From: Rhodocyclaceae bacterium
GTDB lineage: Bacteria; Pseudomonadota; Gammaproteobacteria; Burkholderiales; Rhodocyclaceae
DNA: 64,000 nucleotides
Assembly: GCA_028869135.1 (NCBI GenBank)
Contig: JAGWTC010000012.1
Location: forward strand, 1-64,000
Direction of reading: 5' to 3'
A program made the position numbers and the translations under genes. Numbering within the stretch: the stretch's first letter is position 1; each line of letters begins with the position of its first letter. Shown here piece by piece: positions 20,538 through 29,676 of this stretch. Below the pieces are notes generated by a model. It did no database searches. It was not told the origin of the DNA and saw only the letters and a program-made list of their open reading frames with translations.

Positions 20538-21248
20538 TCACACCGCACGCCGCATCATCATGTCCTTGATCTTGCCGATCGCCTTGGTCGGATTCAGACC
20601 CTTGGGGCAGGCATCGACGCAATTCATGATGCTGTGGCAGCGGAACAGCCGGTACGGATCGTCAAGATTGTCGAGACGCTCGCTGGTCGCCTGGTCGCGC
20701 GTGTCGGCGAGGAAGCGATAGGCCGCCAGCAGGCCGGCCGGGCCGACGAACTTGTCCGGATTCCACCAGAACGAGGGGCAGGCAGTCGAGCAGCAGGCGC
20801 ACAGGATGCATTCATACAGACCATCGAGCTCGTCCCTGTCCTCCGGTGACTGCAGGCGCTCGCGCTCCGGCAACGGATCGTAGTTGACCAGATAGGGCTT
20901 GATCGAATGGTACTGGGCGAAGAACTGCGTCATGTCCACGATCAGGTCGCGAATCACCGGCAACCCCGGCAGCGGACGCAGCACGATGGGCTGCTTGAGG
21001 CTTTCAATGTCGGTCAGGCAGGCCAGGCCGTTCTTGCCGTTGATGTTCATCGCATCCGAGCCGCACACGCCTTCGCGGCAGGAGCGGCGGAAGGCGATGC
21101 CGTCATCCTTGGCCTTGAGCTTGACGATGGCGTCGAGCAGCTTGTGGTCGGTTTCTTCAAGCTCGAGAGAGATATCCTGCATCCAGGGCTTGGCGTCCTT
21201 GTCGGGATCGTAGCGATAGATACGGAACTGGACGGTTCTGCTTTCCAT
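20538..21248 (-). CDS. sdhB: Succinate dehydrogenase iron-sulfur subunit
   Basis: Carries electrons from the FAD of SdhA to ubiquinone through three Fe-S clusters. 236 residues. The N-terminal plant-type ferredoxin motif SCREGVCGSDAMNINGKN and the following GLAC bind [2Fe-2S]. The C-terminal CILCACCSTACPSFWWN and CHSIMNCVDACPKGLNP bind [4Fe-4S] and [3Fe-4S]. All Cys positions are intact. It lies between sdhA (10-nt gap) and sdhE (5-nt gap) in one operon. Confidence 0.98.
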   Translation of the reverse strand: MESRTVQFRIYRYDPDKDAKPWMQDISLELEETDHKLLDAIVKLKAKDDGIAFRRSCREGVCGSDAMNINGKNGLACLTDIESLKQPIVLRPLPGLPVIRDLIVDMTQFFAQYHSIKPYLVNYDPLPERERLQSPEDRDELDGLYECILCACCSTACPSFWWNPDKFVGPAGLLAAYRFLADTRDQATSERLDNLDDPYRLFRCHSIMNCVDACPKGLNPTKAIGKIKDMMMRRAV

Positions 21249-21258
21249 TGTGCGCTCC

Positions 21259-23052
21259 TCAGTACGACCGCTTCTTCGGCGGAATCGAATCCACCGTCAG
21301 CGGGTCCATGTGCACCGGCTTGTAGTCGAGCCGGTTGTCCTCGGAATACCAGAGCGTGTGCTTGAGCCAGTCGACGTCATTGCGGCCGTCCGGATGCTCG
21401 GGCGTATCCGGCGCATCGTCCCGCACGTGCGATCCGCGCGACTCCTTGCGCGCCGCCGCGCCGACCATGGTGGCCTTGGCCACTTCGATCAGGTTGTCGA
21501 GCTCCAGCGCCTCGATGCGCGCCGTGTTGAACACGCGCGACTTGTCCTTGATCTCGGTGCGCTTGACAAGTTCGGCCACCTCCATGATCTGATGCACGCC
21601 CTCATCAAGCAGAGCCTTGAAGCGGAACACGCCGGCATGCTTTTGCATAACGCGCTGCAGTGCCAGCCGCGTCTCGTGTACGTTGGTGCCGTCCGTCTGG
21701 TTTTCCAGACGGTCGAGGCGCGCCAGCGTCCTGTCGATCGAGGCCTGGGGCAAGGGCTTGTGCTCGCGGCGGCCCATGCGCAAGTCGTTGATCGCGGTTT
21801 CGCCGGCCGACTTGCCGAACACGAGCAACTCCAGCAGCGAATTTGTGCCAAGGCGATTGGCGCCATGCACCGAGGAGCAGGAACACTCACCCGCCGCATA
21901 GAAACCATTCACAACTGCATCCGGATTGCCGCCACGCGGCGCGACGACCTGACCGCGGTAATTGATCGGAATGCCGCCCATCTGGAAGTGACAGGTCGGC
22001 ACCACCGGAATCGGCGCGCGAATCGGATCGACGCCGGCAAAGCGGATCGAAATCTCGCGTATGCCCGGCAGGCGTTTCATGATGGTCTCGGGCTTGAGAT
22101 GGGTGATGTCGAGCAGGACGAAATCCTTGTTCGGCCCGCAGCCGCGCCCTTCGTTGATCTCGGTCACCATGGCGCGCGAAACGACATCGCGCGAAGCCAG
22201 GTCCTTGGCATTGGGCGCATAGCGCTCCATGAAGCGCTCGCCCTGGGCATTGCGCAGGATGCCGCCCTCGCCGCGCACGCCTTCGGTGATCAGCACGCCG
22301 GCGCCAGCTACGCCGGTCGGATGGAATTGCCAGAACTCCATGTCCTCAAGCGGAATGCCGGCGCGCGCCGCCATGCCCAGGCCGTCGCCGGTATTGATGA
22401 AGGCATTGGTCGAGGAATGATAGATGCGCCCTGCGCCGCCGGTAGCGAAGATGGTGGCGCGCGCATGGAAGGCGACGACCTCGCCGGTTTCCATTTCCAG
22501 CGCCGTCACGCCGAGCACATCGCCGTCGTCGTCACGGATCAGATCGAGCGCCATCCACTCGGTGAAGAAGTGCGTGTTGACCTTGAGATTACGCTGGTAG
22601 AGCGCATGCAGCATGGCGTGGCCGGTACGGTCGGCCGCGGCACAGGAACGCGCCACCGGCTTTTCGCCGAAGTTGGACATGTGCCCTCCGAAGGGGCGCT
22701 GATAGATGCGGCCGTTGTCGAGCCGGTCGAACGGCATGCCGTAATGTTCGAGCTCGATGACCACCTCGTTGGCCTTGCGACACATGAACTCGATCGCGTC
22801 CTGGTCGCCGAGCCAATCGGAACCCTTGACGGTGTCGTACATGTGCCAGTGCCAGTGGTCCTCTTCCGAATTCCCGAGCGACGCCGCCACGCCGCCCTGC
22901 GCCGCAACAGTATGCGAACGGGTCGGGAAGACCTTGGAGATCACGGCCGTGCGCAGACCTGCTTCGGAAAGCTGAATGGCTGCCCGCAGCCCCGCGCCGC
23001 CGGCACCGACGATCACCGCATCGAATTTGCGCACCGATATGGATGCCGACAT
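21259..23052 (-). CDS. sdhA: Succinate dehydrogenase flavoprotein subunit
   Basis: Oxidises succinate to fumarate. 597 residues from ATG 23052 (GGAG 11 nt upstream). An in-frame TTG two codons earlier is the alternative. The Rossmann motif [18 protein letters not shown] is at about 13-30. The flavin-linking His lies in the segment [13 protein letters not shown] (about 45-57). The active-site Arg/His are in [20 protein letters not shown] and in [10 protein letters not shown]. The C-terminus ends [14 protein letters not shown], as in proteobacterial SdhA. The start lies 2 nt after the sdhD stop, so translation is probably coupled. Confidence 0.98.
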   Translation of the reverse strand: MSASISVRKFDAVIVGAGGAGLRAAIQLSEAGLRTAVISKVFPTRSHTVAAQGGVAASLGNSEEDHWHWHMYDTVKGSDWLGDQDAIEFMCRKANEVVIELEHYGMPFDRLDNGRIYQRPFGGHMSNFGEKPVARSCAAADRTGHAMLHALYQRNLKVNTHFFTEWMALDLIRDDDGDVLGVTALEMETGEVVAFHARATIFATGGAGRIYHSSTNAFINTGDGLGMAARAGIPLEDMEFWQFHPTGVAGAGVLITEGVRGEGGILRNAQGERFMERYAPNAKDLASRDVVSRAMVTEINEGRGCGPNKDFVLLDITHLKPETIMKRLPGIREISIRFAGVDPIRAPIPVVPTCHFQMGGIPINYRGQVVAPRGGNPDAVVNGFYAAGECSCSSVHGANRLGTNSLLELLVFGKSAGETAINDLRMGRREHKPLPQASIDRTLARLDRLENQTDGTNVHETRLALQRVMQKHAGVFRFKALLDEGVHQIMEVAELVKRTEIKDKSRVFNTARIEALELDNLIEVAKATMVGAAARKESRGSHVRDDAPDTPEHPDGRNDVDWLKHTLWYSEDNRLDYKPVHMDPLTVDSIPPKKRSY

Positions 23053-23054
23053 GC

Positions 23055-23396
23055 TCAAAGTCTCCAGAGAATTTCAAGGCACCAGCCAGCATAGCCGAGC
23101 AGCGCCAACAGGGTCAGCGAATGGAGCGTGAGTCGAACCCAGACAGGCTTGACGTAATCCATCCAGATGTCACGTATGCCAATCCATGCGTGGTAGCAGA
23201 GGCACAACGCAAAAAGAAAAGTCAGGAACTTGACCGGGCCGAAGGCAAAAAAGGCATGCCAGCGCTCGGACGTGTCATGAATGCCGAAGAACAGCCCGAC
23301 CGCGACGACGATCGTGTACACGGCCATGACCACGGCCGTGATGCGCTGGAAGATCCAGTCGCGCAAACCATAATGGGCGCCAGTCGTGGTACGCAT
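23055..23396 (-). CDS. sdhD: Succinate dehydrogenase membrane anchor SdhD
   Basis: Second membrane anchor of complex II, contributing to the heme b and quinone sites. 113 residues with three predicted helices: about 20-40 ([20 protein letters not shown]), 50-75 and 88-108. The heme-ligand region reads [18 protein letters not shown], matching the HAWxGxRxxxxDY pattern of SdhD. It starts 1 nt after the sdhC stop. Confidence 0.95.
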   Translation of the reverse strand: MRTTTGAHYGLRDWIFQRITAVVMAVYTIVVAVGLFFGIHDTSERWHAFFAFGPVKFLTFLFALCLCYHAWIGIRDIWMDYVKPVWVRLTLHSLTLLALLGYAGWCLEILWRL

Positions 23397-23397
23397 C

Positions 23398-23808
23398 TCA
23401 GAATACCTCCAGCACTTTGAGCGCCAGCAGCAAGGTCAGGCTCAAGCTGACCGCCAGCACAGCGGCGGCGGACCTGCGCGCACCGTCCTTATCCAGCCCG
23501 ATATGCATATCAAGCAGAAGAAAGCGGATACCGGCGCAGAAGTGATGAAAATAGGCCCAGGTCAGACCAAACAGCGGAATGCCGATCATGGGCTGACGGA
23601 TCAGCAAGCCGGCCCGCGTGAAACCCGCAGGCGATTCGAGCGACAGCGCAAACAGGCCGATCAGCGCCGGCAGCGCCAGGAACAATACGAAACCGCTAAC
23701 CCGATGCAGGATCGAGACAAAGCCGGCCAGCGGCAAGCGGATTGCAACGAGATTCAGGAATTTGGGCCGAGACCGGCTGATCGGCTGATTGCTACGCGAT
23801 GCGGCCAT
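23398..23808 (-). CDS. sdhC: Succinate dehydrogenase cytochrome b556 subunit SdhC
   Basis: Membrane anchor with a heme ligand for complex II. 136 residues from ATG 23808, chosen because GGGGGAG precedes it; the longer frame to 23892 adds unrelated residues. The SdhC signature SILHRVSGFVLFLALPALIG is at about 34-53, and the C-terminal heme-ligand segment is FHHFCAGIRFLLLDMHIGLD. Three TM helices are visible. First gene of sdhCDAB-sdhE; the promoter region is in the 140-bp gap to the GntR gene. Confidence 0.95.
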   Translation of the reverse strand: MAASRSNQPISRSRPKFLNLVAIRLPLAGFVSILHRVSGFVLFLALPALIGLFALSLESPAGFTRAGLLIRQPMIGIPLFGLTWAYFHHFCAGIRFLLLDMHIGLDKDGARRSAAAVLAVSLSLTLLLALKVLEVF

Positions 23809-23869
23809 ACGCTCCCCCTGTCTGCATGCATGCGCACAATGCAATCGCCACATTGCTGCGTTGCACAAT

Positions 23870-23900
23870 ATTTTGTCCATTATAGGGCGCAAAATTGCGC
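23870..23900 (-). promoter_or_regulatory. Candidate sdhC promoter with inverted repeat
   Basis: On the minus strand a perfect TATAAT sits at about 23879-23884, just downstream of the inverted repeat GCGCAA-AA-TTGCGC (23887-23900), which occupies the spacer where a repressor could act. The -35 box is poor, suggesting activator dependence. Confidence 0.45.
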
Positions 23901-23946
23901 GAGCGATTGAGGACGATCATGCGCGTGTGCATTTCAGTTCAACCCG

Positions 23947-24672
23947 CTAATTCAATTCATTGAGATAGGAATGCTCGGCCGTGGAATACAGGCCGCGCCG
24001 CCATTCCATCGGCCTGTCGCCGTAGGTATAGCTGATGCGCTCCACCGACAACAGCGGACTGCCCTCCTCGACACCAAGCAAGGCCGCACCTTCGCGGTCC
24101 GCCACCACGGCGCGAACGCGCTCCTGGGCGCGAATCATGTGCACACCGAAACGCGCCTCGAACAGGCTGTAGAGCGATCCGTCGTGCGCTTTCAGCATGG
24201 CCATGTCGAGGCCGCGGAACTGTTCCTCCGGCAAATAGATCTCATCGCCGACGACATTGCGGCCATTGAACTGCAGCACGCGCCGCACCACAATCAGAGG
24301 CGCGCCGTGCGGCAAGTCCAGCATGCGCGCGGGTTCGGGGCCGGCCTTGGCGTGCCAGCATTCGAGCGGTACGCTCCTGGCCGGCACGACTTCGCCGTTA
24401 TTCGGTACCAGACGGAGGAAACGGAAATATTCGCGCGGGTCATTGTGCGTCGCAACGAATGTGCCCTTGCCCTGACGCCGGATCAGCATCCGGTCGGCGG
24501 CCAGCTCATCGATCGCCTTGCGCACCGTCCCCTGGCTGACGCTGAAACGCGTGGCAAGCTCGGCCTCGCTGGGGATCGCGGTACCCGGGCGCCACTCCCC
24601 CCGATCAAGCGCCTGCACAAGCAGCGCCTTGATCTGGCGGTACAGCGGGCTGAAAGTCGGTGAGCCGGTCAT
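23947..24672 (-). CDS. GntR/HutC-family transcriptional regulator with UTRA domain
   Basis: Predicted DNA-binding regulator of the TCA genes. 241 residues from ATG 24672 (MTGSPTFSPLYRQIKALL); the frame extends to 24708 but without a ribosome site. The N-terminal winged HTH holds AELATRFSVSQGTVRKAIDE (about 37-56) and the wing RRQGKGTFVA. The C-terminal UTRA effector domain (about 85-235) includes ERVRAVVADREGAALLGVEEG and SYTYGDRPMEWRRGLY, typical of HutC members that sense small organic acids. It lies between sdhC (same strand, downstream) and mdh (divergent). A perfect palindrome in the divergent gap is a likely self-operator. The effector is not predictable; a TCA intermediate is an inference from context. 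Confidence 0.88.
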   Translation of the reverse strand: MTGSPTFSPLYRQIKALLVQALDRGEWRPGTAIPSEAELATRFSVSQGTVRKAIDELAADRMLIRRQGKGTFVATHNDPREYFRFLRLVPNNGEVVPARSVPLECWHAKAGPEPARMLDLPHGAPLIVVRRVLQFNGRNVVGDEIYLPEEQFRGLDMAMLKAHDGSLYSLFEARFGVHMIRAQERVRAVVADREGAALLGVEEGSPLLSVERISYTYGDRPMEWRRGLYSTAEHSYLNELN

Positions 24673-24714
24673 GACTTGAGTAAAACACAAAAGCTCAAGC
24701 GCGTCCATAAGCTA

Positions 24715-24732
24715 ATGTCTTATATAAGACAT
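24715..24732. promoter_or_regulatory. Perfect 18-bp palindrome, candidate GntR operator
   Basis: ATGTCTTATATAAGACAT in the divergent gap between the GntR gene and mdh. The GT-(N)-TATA-(N)-AC layout fits the operator style of HutC-type regulators. No second copy is seen upstream of sdhC, so only the gntR/mdh divide has it in this window. Confidence 0.65.
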
Positions 24733-24845
24733 AAGATATTTATTTACGGAATTCAGGATATCTTCTACAATGCTTTCAAGCGCACGTCATACGCGCAACC
24801 TAAAATACCGACGTTCCCTCTCACCCAGCCCGCAGGAGACAGAAC

Positions 24846-25826
24846 ATGAGCAAAGCCCCGATTCGCGTTGCCGTCACCGGCGCAGCAGGCCAGATTGGCT
24901 ATGCGCTTCTGTTCCGTATCGCCAGCGGCGACATGCTGGGTTCGGACCAGCCGGTCGTCCTGCAGTTGCTGGAGGCCACGCCATCGCTGCCCGCCCTGGG
25001 CGGCGTGGTCATGGAGCTGGAAGACGGGGCCTTTCCGCTGCTGGAAGGCATCGTTCAGACCGACGATCCCCTGGTTGCGTTCAAGGATGCCGACATCGCC
25101 ATCCTGGTCGGCGCTAGGCCTCGCAGCAAGGGCATGGAGCGCAAGGATCTGCTCGAAGCCAACGGCGCCATCTTCACGGGCCAGGGCAAGGCGCTCAACG
25201 CCGTCGCCTCGCGCAACGTGAAGGTCCTGGTGGTCGGCAACCCGGCCAATACCAACGCCCTGATCGCAATGAACGCGGCGCCCGACCTGCCGCGGGAAAA
25301 CTTTACGGCCATGCTGCGTCTGGATCATAATCGCGCCCTCGCGCAACTGGCGCTGCATCTCGGCAAGCCGGTCGCATCGATCGACAAGGTGTTTGTGTGG
25401 GGCAATCATTCGCCCACGATGTATGCCGACCTGCGCTACGCTACTGTGGATGGCGAACCTGTGATCGGCATGATCAACGAGGACTGGTATCACGACCGCT
25501 ACATCCCGGCGATCGGCAAGCGCGGCGCCGCCGTCATCGAGGCGCGCGGCCTGTCGTCTGCCGCTTCGGCCGCCAATGCCGCCATCTTCCACATTCAGGA
25601 CTGGCTGCTGGGCAGCAAGGGCCGCTGGATCACCATGGGGGTCTGCTCCGACGGCTCCTACGGCATTCCGGCAGGCTTGATCTACGGTATGCCGGTCACC
25701 ACCGAGAACGGTCGCTGGAAGATCGTGCCGGGACTGGAAATCGACGCTTACAGCCGCGAAAAACTGGACATCGAAGCACGGGAATTACTGGAGGAAAAGA
25801 ACAGCATCAAGCACTTGCTGGGCTGA
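24846..25826 (+). CDS. mdh: Malate dehydrogenase
   Basis: Oxidises malate to oxaloacetate with NAD+. 326 residues, the cytosolic/type 2 MDH form found in betaproteobacteria. It starts [20 protein letters not shown] with the GxxGxxG nucleotide site, contains [15 protein letters not shown], and has the catalytic [13 protein letters not shown] and [13 protein letters not shown] with the active-site His. The substrate-binding loop reads [20 protein letters not shown] precedes ATG 24846. It is followed after 13 bp by the CoA ester lyase gene and then acnB, probably one transcript, divergent from gntR. Confidence 0.97.
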   Translation: MSKAPIRVAVTGAAGQIGYALLFRIASGDMLGSDQPVVLQLLEATPSLPALGGVVMELEDGAFPLLEGIVQTDDPLVAFKDADIAILVGARPRSKGMERKDLLEANGAIFTGQGKALNAVASRNVKVLVVGNPANTNALIAMNAAPDLPRENFTAMLRLDHNRALAQLALHLGKPVASIDKVFVWGNHSPTMYADLRYATVDGEPVIGMINEDWYHDRYIPAIGKRGAAVIEARGLSSAASAANAAIFHIQDWLLGSKGRWITMGVCSDGSYGIPAGLIYGMPVTTENGRWKIVPGLEIDAYSREKLDIEARELLEEKNSIKHLLG

Positions 25827-25839
25827 TCGCAATTGAGCA

Positions 25840-26847
25840 ATGAGCAAACCGCATCCCAATGAAGTCCTTTACAGCGAAGGCAGCAAACGCTTTCCCGTCA
25901 TTCCCGCCTGCGAACATTACGCCGGCAGCAGCAAGCTGATCACCAAGGCGCTCGCCCTGCAGGCCGAAATGAGCCCTGCAGGGCGAGCGTTGTTTGACCT
26001 TACCTGCGACTGCGAAGACGGCGCAGCAACAGGGCAAGAGCAACAGCACGCCGAAATGGTGGCCGGCTTCATCAACTCCGACGCCAACAAATTCAATCGT
26101 GTCGGCGTGCGCATTCACGACCTCACCCATCCGCACTGGCGTCAGGACCTCGACATCCTGATCGGCCGCGCCGGCGAGCGGATTGCCTATATCGTGCTGC
26201 CCAAGGCGGAGCGCGCGGCCGATGTGCTGACCCAGATCGGCATCATCGATGCCACCCGCGCACGCTACGGCGTCACGCGCGAGATTCCTGTCCATGTGTT
26301 GATCGAGACGCATGGCGCCCTGCGCGACGCCTGGGAGATTGCCGCCCTGCCTCATGTGGAAAGCATAGATTTCGGCATCATGGACTTCGTCAGCAGCCAT
26401 CACGGCGCCGTACCCGGCAGCGCGATGATCTCGCCGGGCCAGTTCACGCATCCCCTGATGATGCGTGCCAAGACCGAAATTTCGGCGGCCGCGCTCGCCA
26501 ACAATGTCGTGCCCTCGCACAACGTCACCACCGAGATCCGCGAGACGCAGGTCGTCGGCGACGATGCCGAGCGCGCCCGGCGCGAATTCGGCTATCTGCG
26601 CATGTGGAGCATCCACCCCAATCAGATCCGCCCCATCGTCGAGGCCATGCAACCCGACTATTCTGAAGTCGAGATGGCCAGCGAAATCATCTGCGCCGCC
26701 CAGGATGCCGACTGGGGTCCGATCCAGCATGCCGGCAAGCTGCACGACCGCGCCTCTTACCGCTACTACTGGGAACTGCTGCAGCGCGCCCATGCCACGG
26801 GCGTCGATCTGCCCGAAGCAGCGCGCCGGCGTTTCTTCGCCGAATAA
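25840..26847 (+). CDS. HpcH/HpaI-family CoA ester lyase (CitE-like)
   Basis: Member of the citrate lyase beta/malyl-CoA lyase TIM-barrel family, 335 residues. Family elements visible include DLTCDCEDGAATGQEQQHAE (acidic Mg2+ ligand region, about 49-68), VLPKAERAADV, VLIETHGALRDAW with the catalytic Glu, ESIDFGIMDFVSS and a C-terminal IHPNQIRPIVEAM. Homologues sit between mdh and acnB in many betaproteobacteria, but I know of no established reaction for them. Malyl- or citramalyl-CoA cleavage is the family expectation, and citryl-CoA is possible. Two in-frame stem arms (25949-25989) lie inside the coding region. ACG/GCC-rich codon use matches the neighbours, so it is native. Confidence 0.85.
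   Translation: MSKPHPNEVLYSEGSKRFPVIPACEHYAGSSKLITKALALQAEMSPAGRALFDLTCDCEDGAATGQEQQHAEMVAGFINSDANKFNRVGVRIHDLTHPHWRQDLDILIGRAGERIAYIVLPKAERAADVLTQIGIIDATRARYGVTREIPVHVLIETHGALRDAWEIAALPHVESIDFGIMDFVSSHHGAVPGSAMISPGQFTHPLMMRAKTEISAAALANNVVPSHNVTTEIRETQVVGDDAERARREFGYLRMWSIHPNQIRPIVEAMQPDYSEVEMASEIICAAQDADWGPIQHAGKLHDRASYRYYWELLQRAHATGVDLPEAARRRFFAE
25949..25989. repeat. Perfect 15-bp inverted repeat inside the CoA ester lyase gene
   Basis: CGCTCGCCCTGCAGG, an 11-nt spacer and the exact complement CCTGCAGGGCGAGCG, spanning codons about 37-50. It would form a very stable hairpin in the mRNA. A 15-bp perfect match is far above what codon constraint alone would give. Confidence 0.8.
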
Positions 26848-26884
26848 AATACATAACCGTCCGGAATTACCCTAGGAGTTCAAA

Positions 26885-29470
26885 ATGCTCGAAGCCTATC
26901 GCCAACATGTCGCCGAACGCGCCGCACTCGGCATTCCGCCGCTGCCGCTGACCAAGCAGCAGACTGCCGCCCTGATCGAACTGCTGAAGAATCCCGCCGG
27001 CAACGACGGCAAAGAACTGGTCGAGCTGATCACCCATCGCGTACCGGCCGGCGTGGACGATGCCGCCGAACTCAAGGCCAAGTTCCTCGCCGCCATCGCC
27101 CGGGGCGAAGAGAAGAACGCGCTGATCTCGCGCAAGCTGGCGACCGAACTGCTGGGCACCATGCTGGGCGGCTACAACGTCAAGCCGCTGATCGATGTGC
27201 TCGACGATGCCGGGGTCGGCGCGGCTGCGGCACACGGCCTCAAGCACACGCTGCTGATGTTCGACTATTTTCACGATGTGGCCGAACTCGCCAAGGGCGG
27301 CAGCGCCAATGCCAAGGCCGTGATGCAATCATGGGCCGATGCCGAGTGGTTCACCAGCAAACCGCAACTCCCCGAAAAAATCACCGTGACCGTATTCAAG
27401 GTCAGCGGCGAAACCAATACCGACGACCTCTCGCCCGCGCCCGACGCCTGGAGCCGCCCGGACATTCCGCTGCACGCGCTGGCCATGCTGAAGAATCCGC
27501 GCGAAGGCATCAACCCGGATAAACCGGGTGAAGTCGGCCCGATGAAGTTCATTCAGGAACTCAAGGCCAAGGGCCACCCCATCGCGTATGTCGGCGACGT
27601 GGTCGGCACCGGCTCATCGCGCAAGTCGGCCACCAACTCCGTGCTGTGGTGGACAGGCGAGGACATTCCCTTCGTGCCGAACAAGCGCTTCGGCGGCTTC
27701 TGCCTGGGCGGCAAGATCGCTCCGATCTTCTTCAATACTCAGGAAGACGCCGGCGCCCTGCCGATCGAATGTGATGTCGCCAATATCAATATGGGCGACG
27801 TCATCGACATCTATCCCTTCGCCGGGAAGGTCGAGAAAAATGGTGAAGTGATCTCAAGCTTCAGCTACAAGTCCGAAGTGCTGCTCGACGAGGTGCGTGC
27901 CGGCGGCCGCATCAACCTGATCATCGGCCGCGGCCTTACCACCAAGGCGCGTGAATTCCTCGGCCTGCCCGCCTCGACCCAGTTCCGCCTGCCCAAGGCG
28001 CCGGTCGACACCGGCAAGGGCTTTACCCTCGCGCAGAAGATGGTCGGCCGCGCTTGCGGCCTGCCGGAAGGCCAGGGCATCCGTCCGGGTACGTATTGCG
28101 AGCCGCGCATGGCTTCGGTCGGTTCACAGGATACGACCGGCCCGATGACGCGCGACGAGCTCAAGGACCTCGCCTGCCTCGGTTTCTCGGCCGACCTGGT
28201 GATGCAGTCCTTCTGCCACACCGCTGCCTATCCGAAGCTGGTGGACATCAAGACTCACCGCACCCTGCCTTCCTTCATGACGGCGCGTGGCGGCATCTCG
28301 CTGCGCCCGGGCGACGGCATCATCCACTCGTGGTTGAATCGCTTCCTGCTGCCGGATACCGTCGGCACCGGCGGCGACTCGCATACGCGCTTCCCGATCG
28401 GCATTTCCTTCCCGGCCGGGTCGGGCCTGGTGGCCTTTGCCGCGGCCACCGGCGTGATGCCGCTGGACATGCCGGAATCCGTGCTGGTGCGTTTCAAGGG
28501 CGAAATGCAACCGGGCGTGACGCTGCGCGACCTGGTCAATGCCATTCCCTACTACGCAATCAAGCAGGGCCTCCTGACCGTCGAGAAGAAGGGCAAGAAG
28601 AACATCTTCTCCGGCCGCATCCTCGAAATCGAAGGCCTGCCGAAGTTGAAGATCGAACAGGCCTTCGAGTTCTCCGACGCCTCGGCCGAACGCTCGGCTG
28701 CCGGCTGCACGGTCAAGCTCGACAAGGAACCCATCATCGAGTACCTGAACTCGAACATCACGCTGATGAAGTGGATGATTGCGGAAGGCTACGAAGACAA
28801 GCGCACCCTCACCCGGCGCATCCAGGCCATGCAGAGCTGGATCGCCAAACCGGAACTGCTGGCAGCCGACAAGGATGCCGAGTACGCGGCCGTCATCGAG
28901 ATCGACCTCGCCGATATCCACGAACCGCTGCTTGCCTGCCCGAATGATCCCGACGACATCAAGACCCTGTCCGACGTCACCGGCGACAAGATCGATGAAG
29001 TCTTCATCGGCTCCTGCATGACGAACATCGGCCACTTCCGCGCCGCCGGCAAGGTGCTGGACGGCAAGAGCGACATCCCGACCCGTCTGTGGATCGCGCC
29101 ACCGACCAAGATGGACGCCATGATCCTCAACGAGGAAGGCTACTACTCGGTGCTCGGCAAGTCGGGCGCGCGCATGGAAATGCCGGGGTGCTCGCTGTGC
29201 ATGGGCAACCAGGCGCAGATCAAGAAGGGCAGCACGGCCGTGTCGACCTCGACGCGCAACTTCCCCAACCGTCTCGGCATCGATACCCGCGTCTATCTGG
29301 CTTCGGCGGAGTTGGCGGCCGTCTGCGCTTTGCTTGGCCGCATCCCGACCAAGGAGGAATATCTGACTCAGGTCAATATCGTTAATGAGAAAGCGGGTGA
29401 TATTTACCGTTATATGAACTTCGACCAGATTTCAGAATTCCGCGAATTGGCTGATACGGTTTCTGTATAA
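26885..29470 (+). CDS. acnB: Aconitate hydratase B
   Basis: Isomerises citrate to isocitrate using a [4Fe-4S] cluster. 861 residues, AcnB type, with its N-terminal HEAT-like domain ([20 protein letters not shown]) followed by the swivel domain ([20 protein letters not shown] region) and the catalytic domains. Cluster ligands lie in [13 protein letters not shown] (about 709) and in CSLCMGNQ (about 772-776). The signature [19 protein letters not shown] is intact. AGGAG precedes ATG 26885 by 8 nt, and the CoA ester lyase stop is 37 bp upstream. AcnB can act as an RNA-binding regulator when its cluster is lost; that is family knowledge only. Confidence 0.98.
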   Translation: MLEAYRQHVAERAALGIPPLPLTKQQTAALIELLKNPAGNDGKELVELITHRVPAGVDDAAELKAKFLAAIARGEEKNALISRKLATELLGTMLGGYNVKPLIDVLDDAGVGAAAAHGLKHTLLMFDYFHDVAELAKGGSANAKAVMQSWADAEWFTSKPQLPEKITVTVFKVSGETNTDDLSPAPDAWSRPDIPLHALAMLKNPREGINPDKPGEVGPMKFIQELKAKGHPIAYVGDVVGTGSSRKSATNSVLWWTGEDIPFVPNKRFGGFCLGGKIAPIFFNTQEDAGALPIECDVANINMGDVIDIYPFAGKVEKNGEVISSFSYKSEVLLDEVRAGGRINLIIGRGLTTKAREFLGLPASTQFRLPKAPVDTGKGFTLAQKMVGRACGLPEGQGIRPGTYCEPRMASVGSQDTTGPMTRDELKDLACLGFSADLVMQSFCHTAAYPKLVDIKTHRTLPSFMTARGGISLRPGDGIIHSWLNRFLLPDTVGTGGDSHTRFPIGISFPAGSGLVAFAAATGVMPLDMPESVLVRFKGEMQPGVTLRDLVNAIPYYAIKQGLLTVEKKGKKNIFSGRILEIEGLPKLKIEQAFEFSDASAERSAAGCTVKLDKEPIIEYLNSNITLMKWMIAEGYEDKRTLTRRIQAMQSWIAKPELLAADKDAEYAAVIEIDLADIHEPLLACPNDPDDIKTLSDVTGDKIDEVFIGSCMTNIGHFRAAGKVLDGKSDIPTRLWIAPPTKMDAMILNEEGYYSVLGKSGARMEMPGCSLCMGNQAQIKKGSTAVSTSTRNFPNRLGIDTRVYLASAELAAVCALLGRIPTKEEYLTQVNIVNEKAGDIYRYMNFDQISEFRELADTVSV

Positions 29471-29514
29471 GCCTCCATTAAGGCAACAGTGGCGGTTCAT
29501 TTTTTTCATAAATT

Positions 29515-29545
29515 CGGGCAAGCGAACTAGCTTGCCCGTTAAAAT
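29515..29545 (+). terminator. Hairpin downstream of acnB
   Basis: CGGGCAAGC-GAACTA-GCTTGCCCG stem followed by TTAAAATG, 44 bp past the acnB stop. The T-run is short, so termination efficiency is uncertain. The rest of the 194-bp gap to the chemoreceptor holds its untranslated region. Confidence 0.6.
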
Positions 29546-29676
29546 GAAAAAGCGCAGTAATAAGTGCATCTAATCGGCGGGCCTGTCGGCCTGCTGAGGG
29601 GCACAATCAAAGAACCGCCGCCCGGCTCTTTCCAACAATTACCCGCCGGTGCGTCTCTGAGAGGATGGAGAGCCAT

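Noticed and set aside
21250-23094. 614-residue plus-strand frame opposite sdhA
   Set aside because: Shadow frame; sdhA is unambiguous on the other strand.
29540-29570. Sigma-28-type promoter for the third chemoreceptor
   Set aside because: TAAAATGA and AATAA boxes are three bases too close together.
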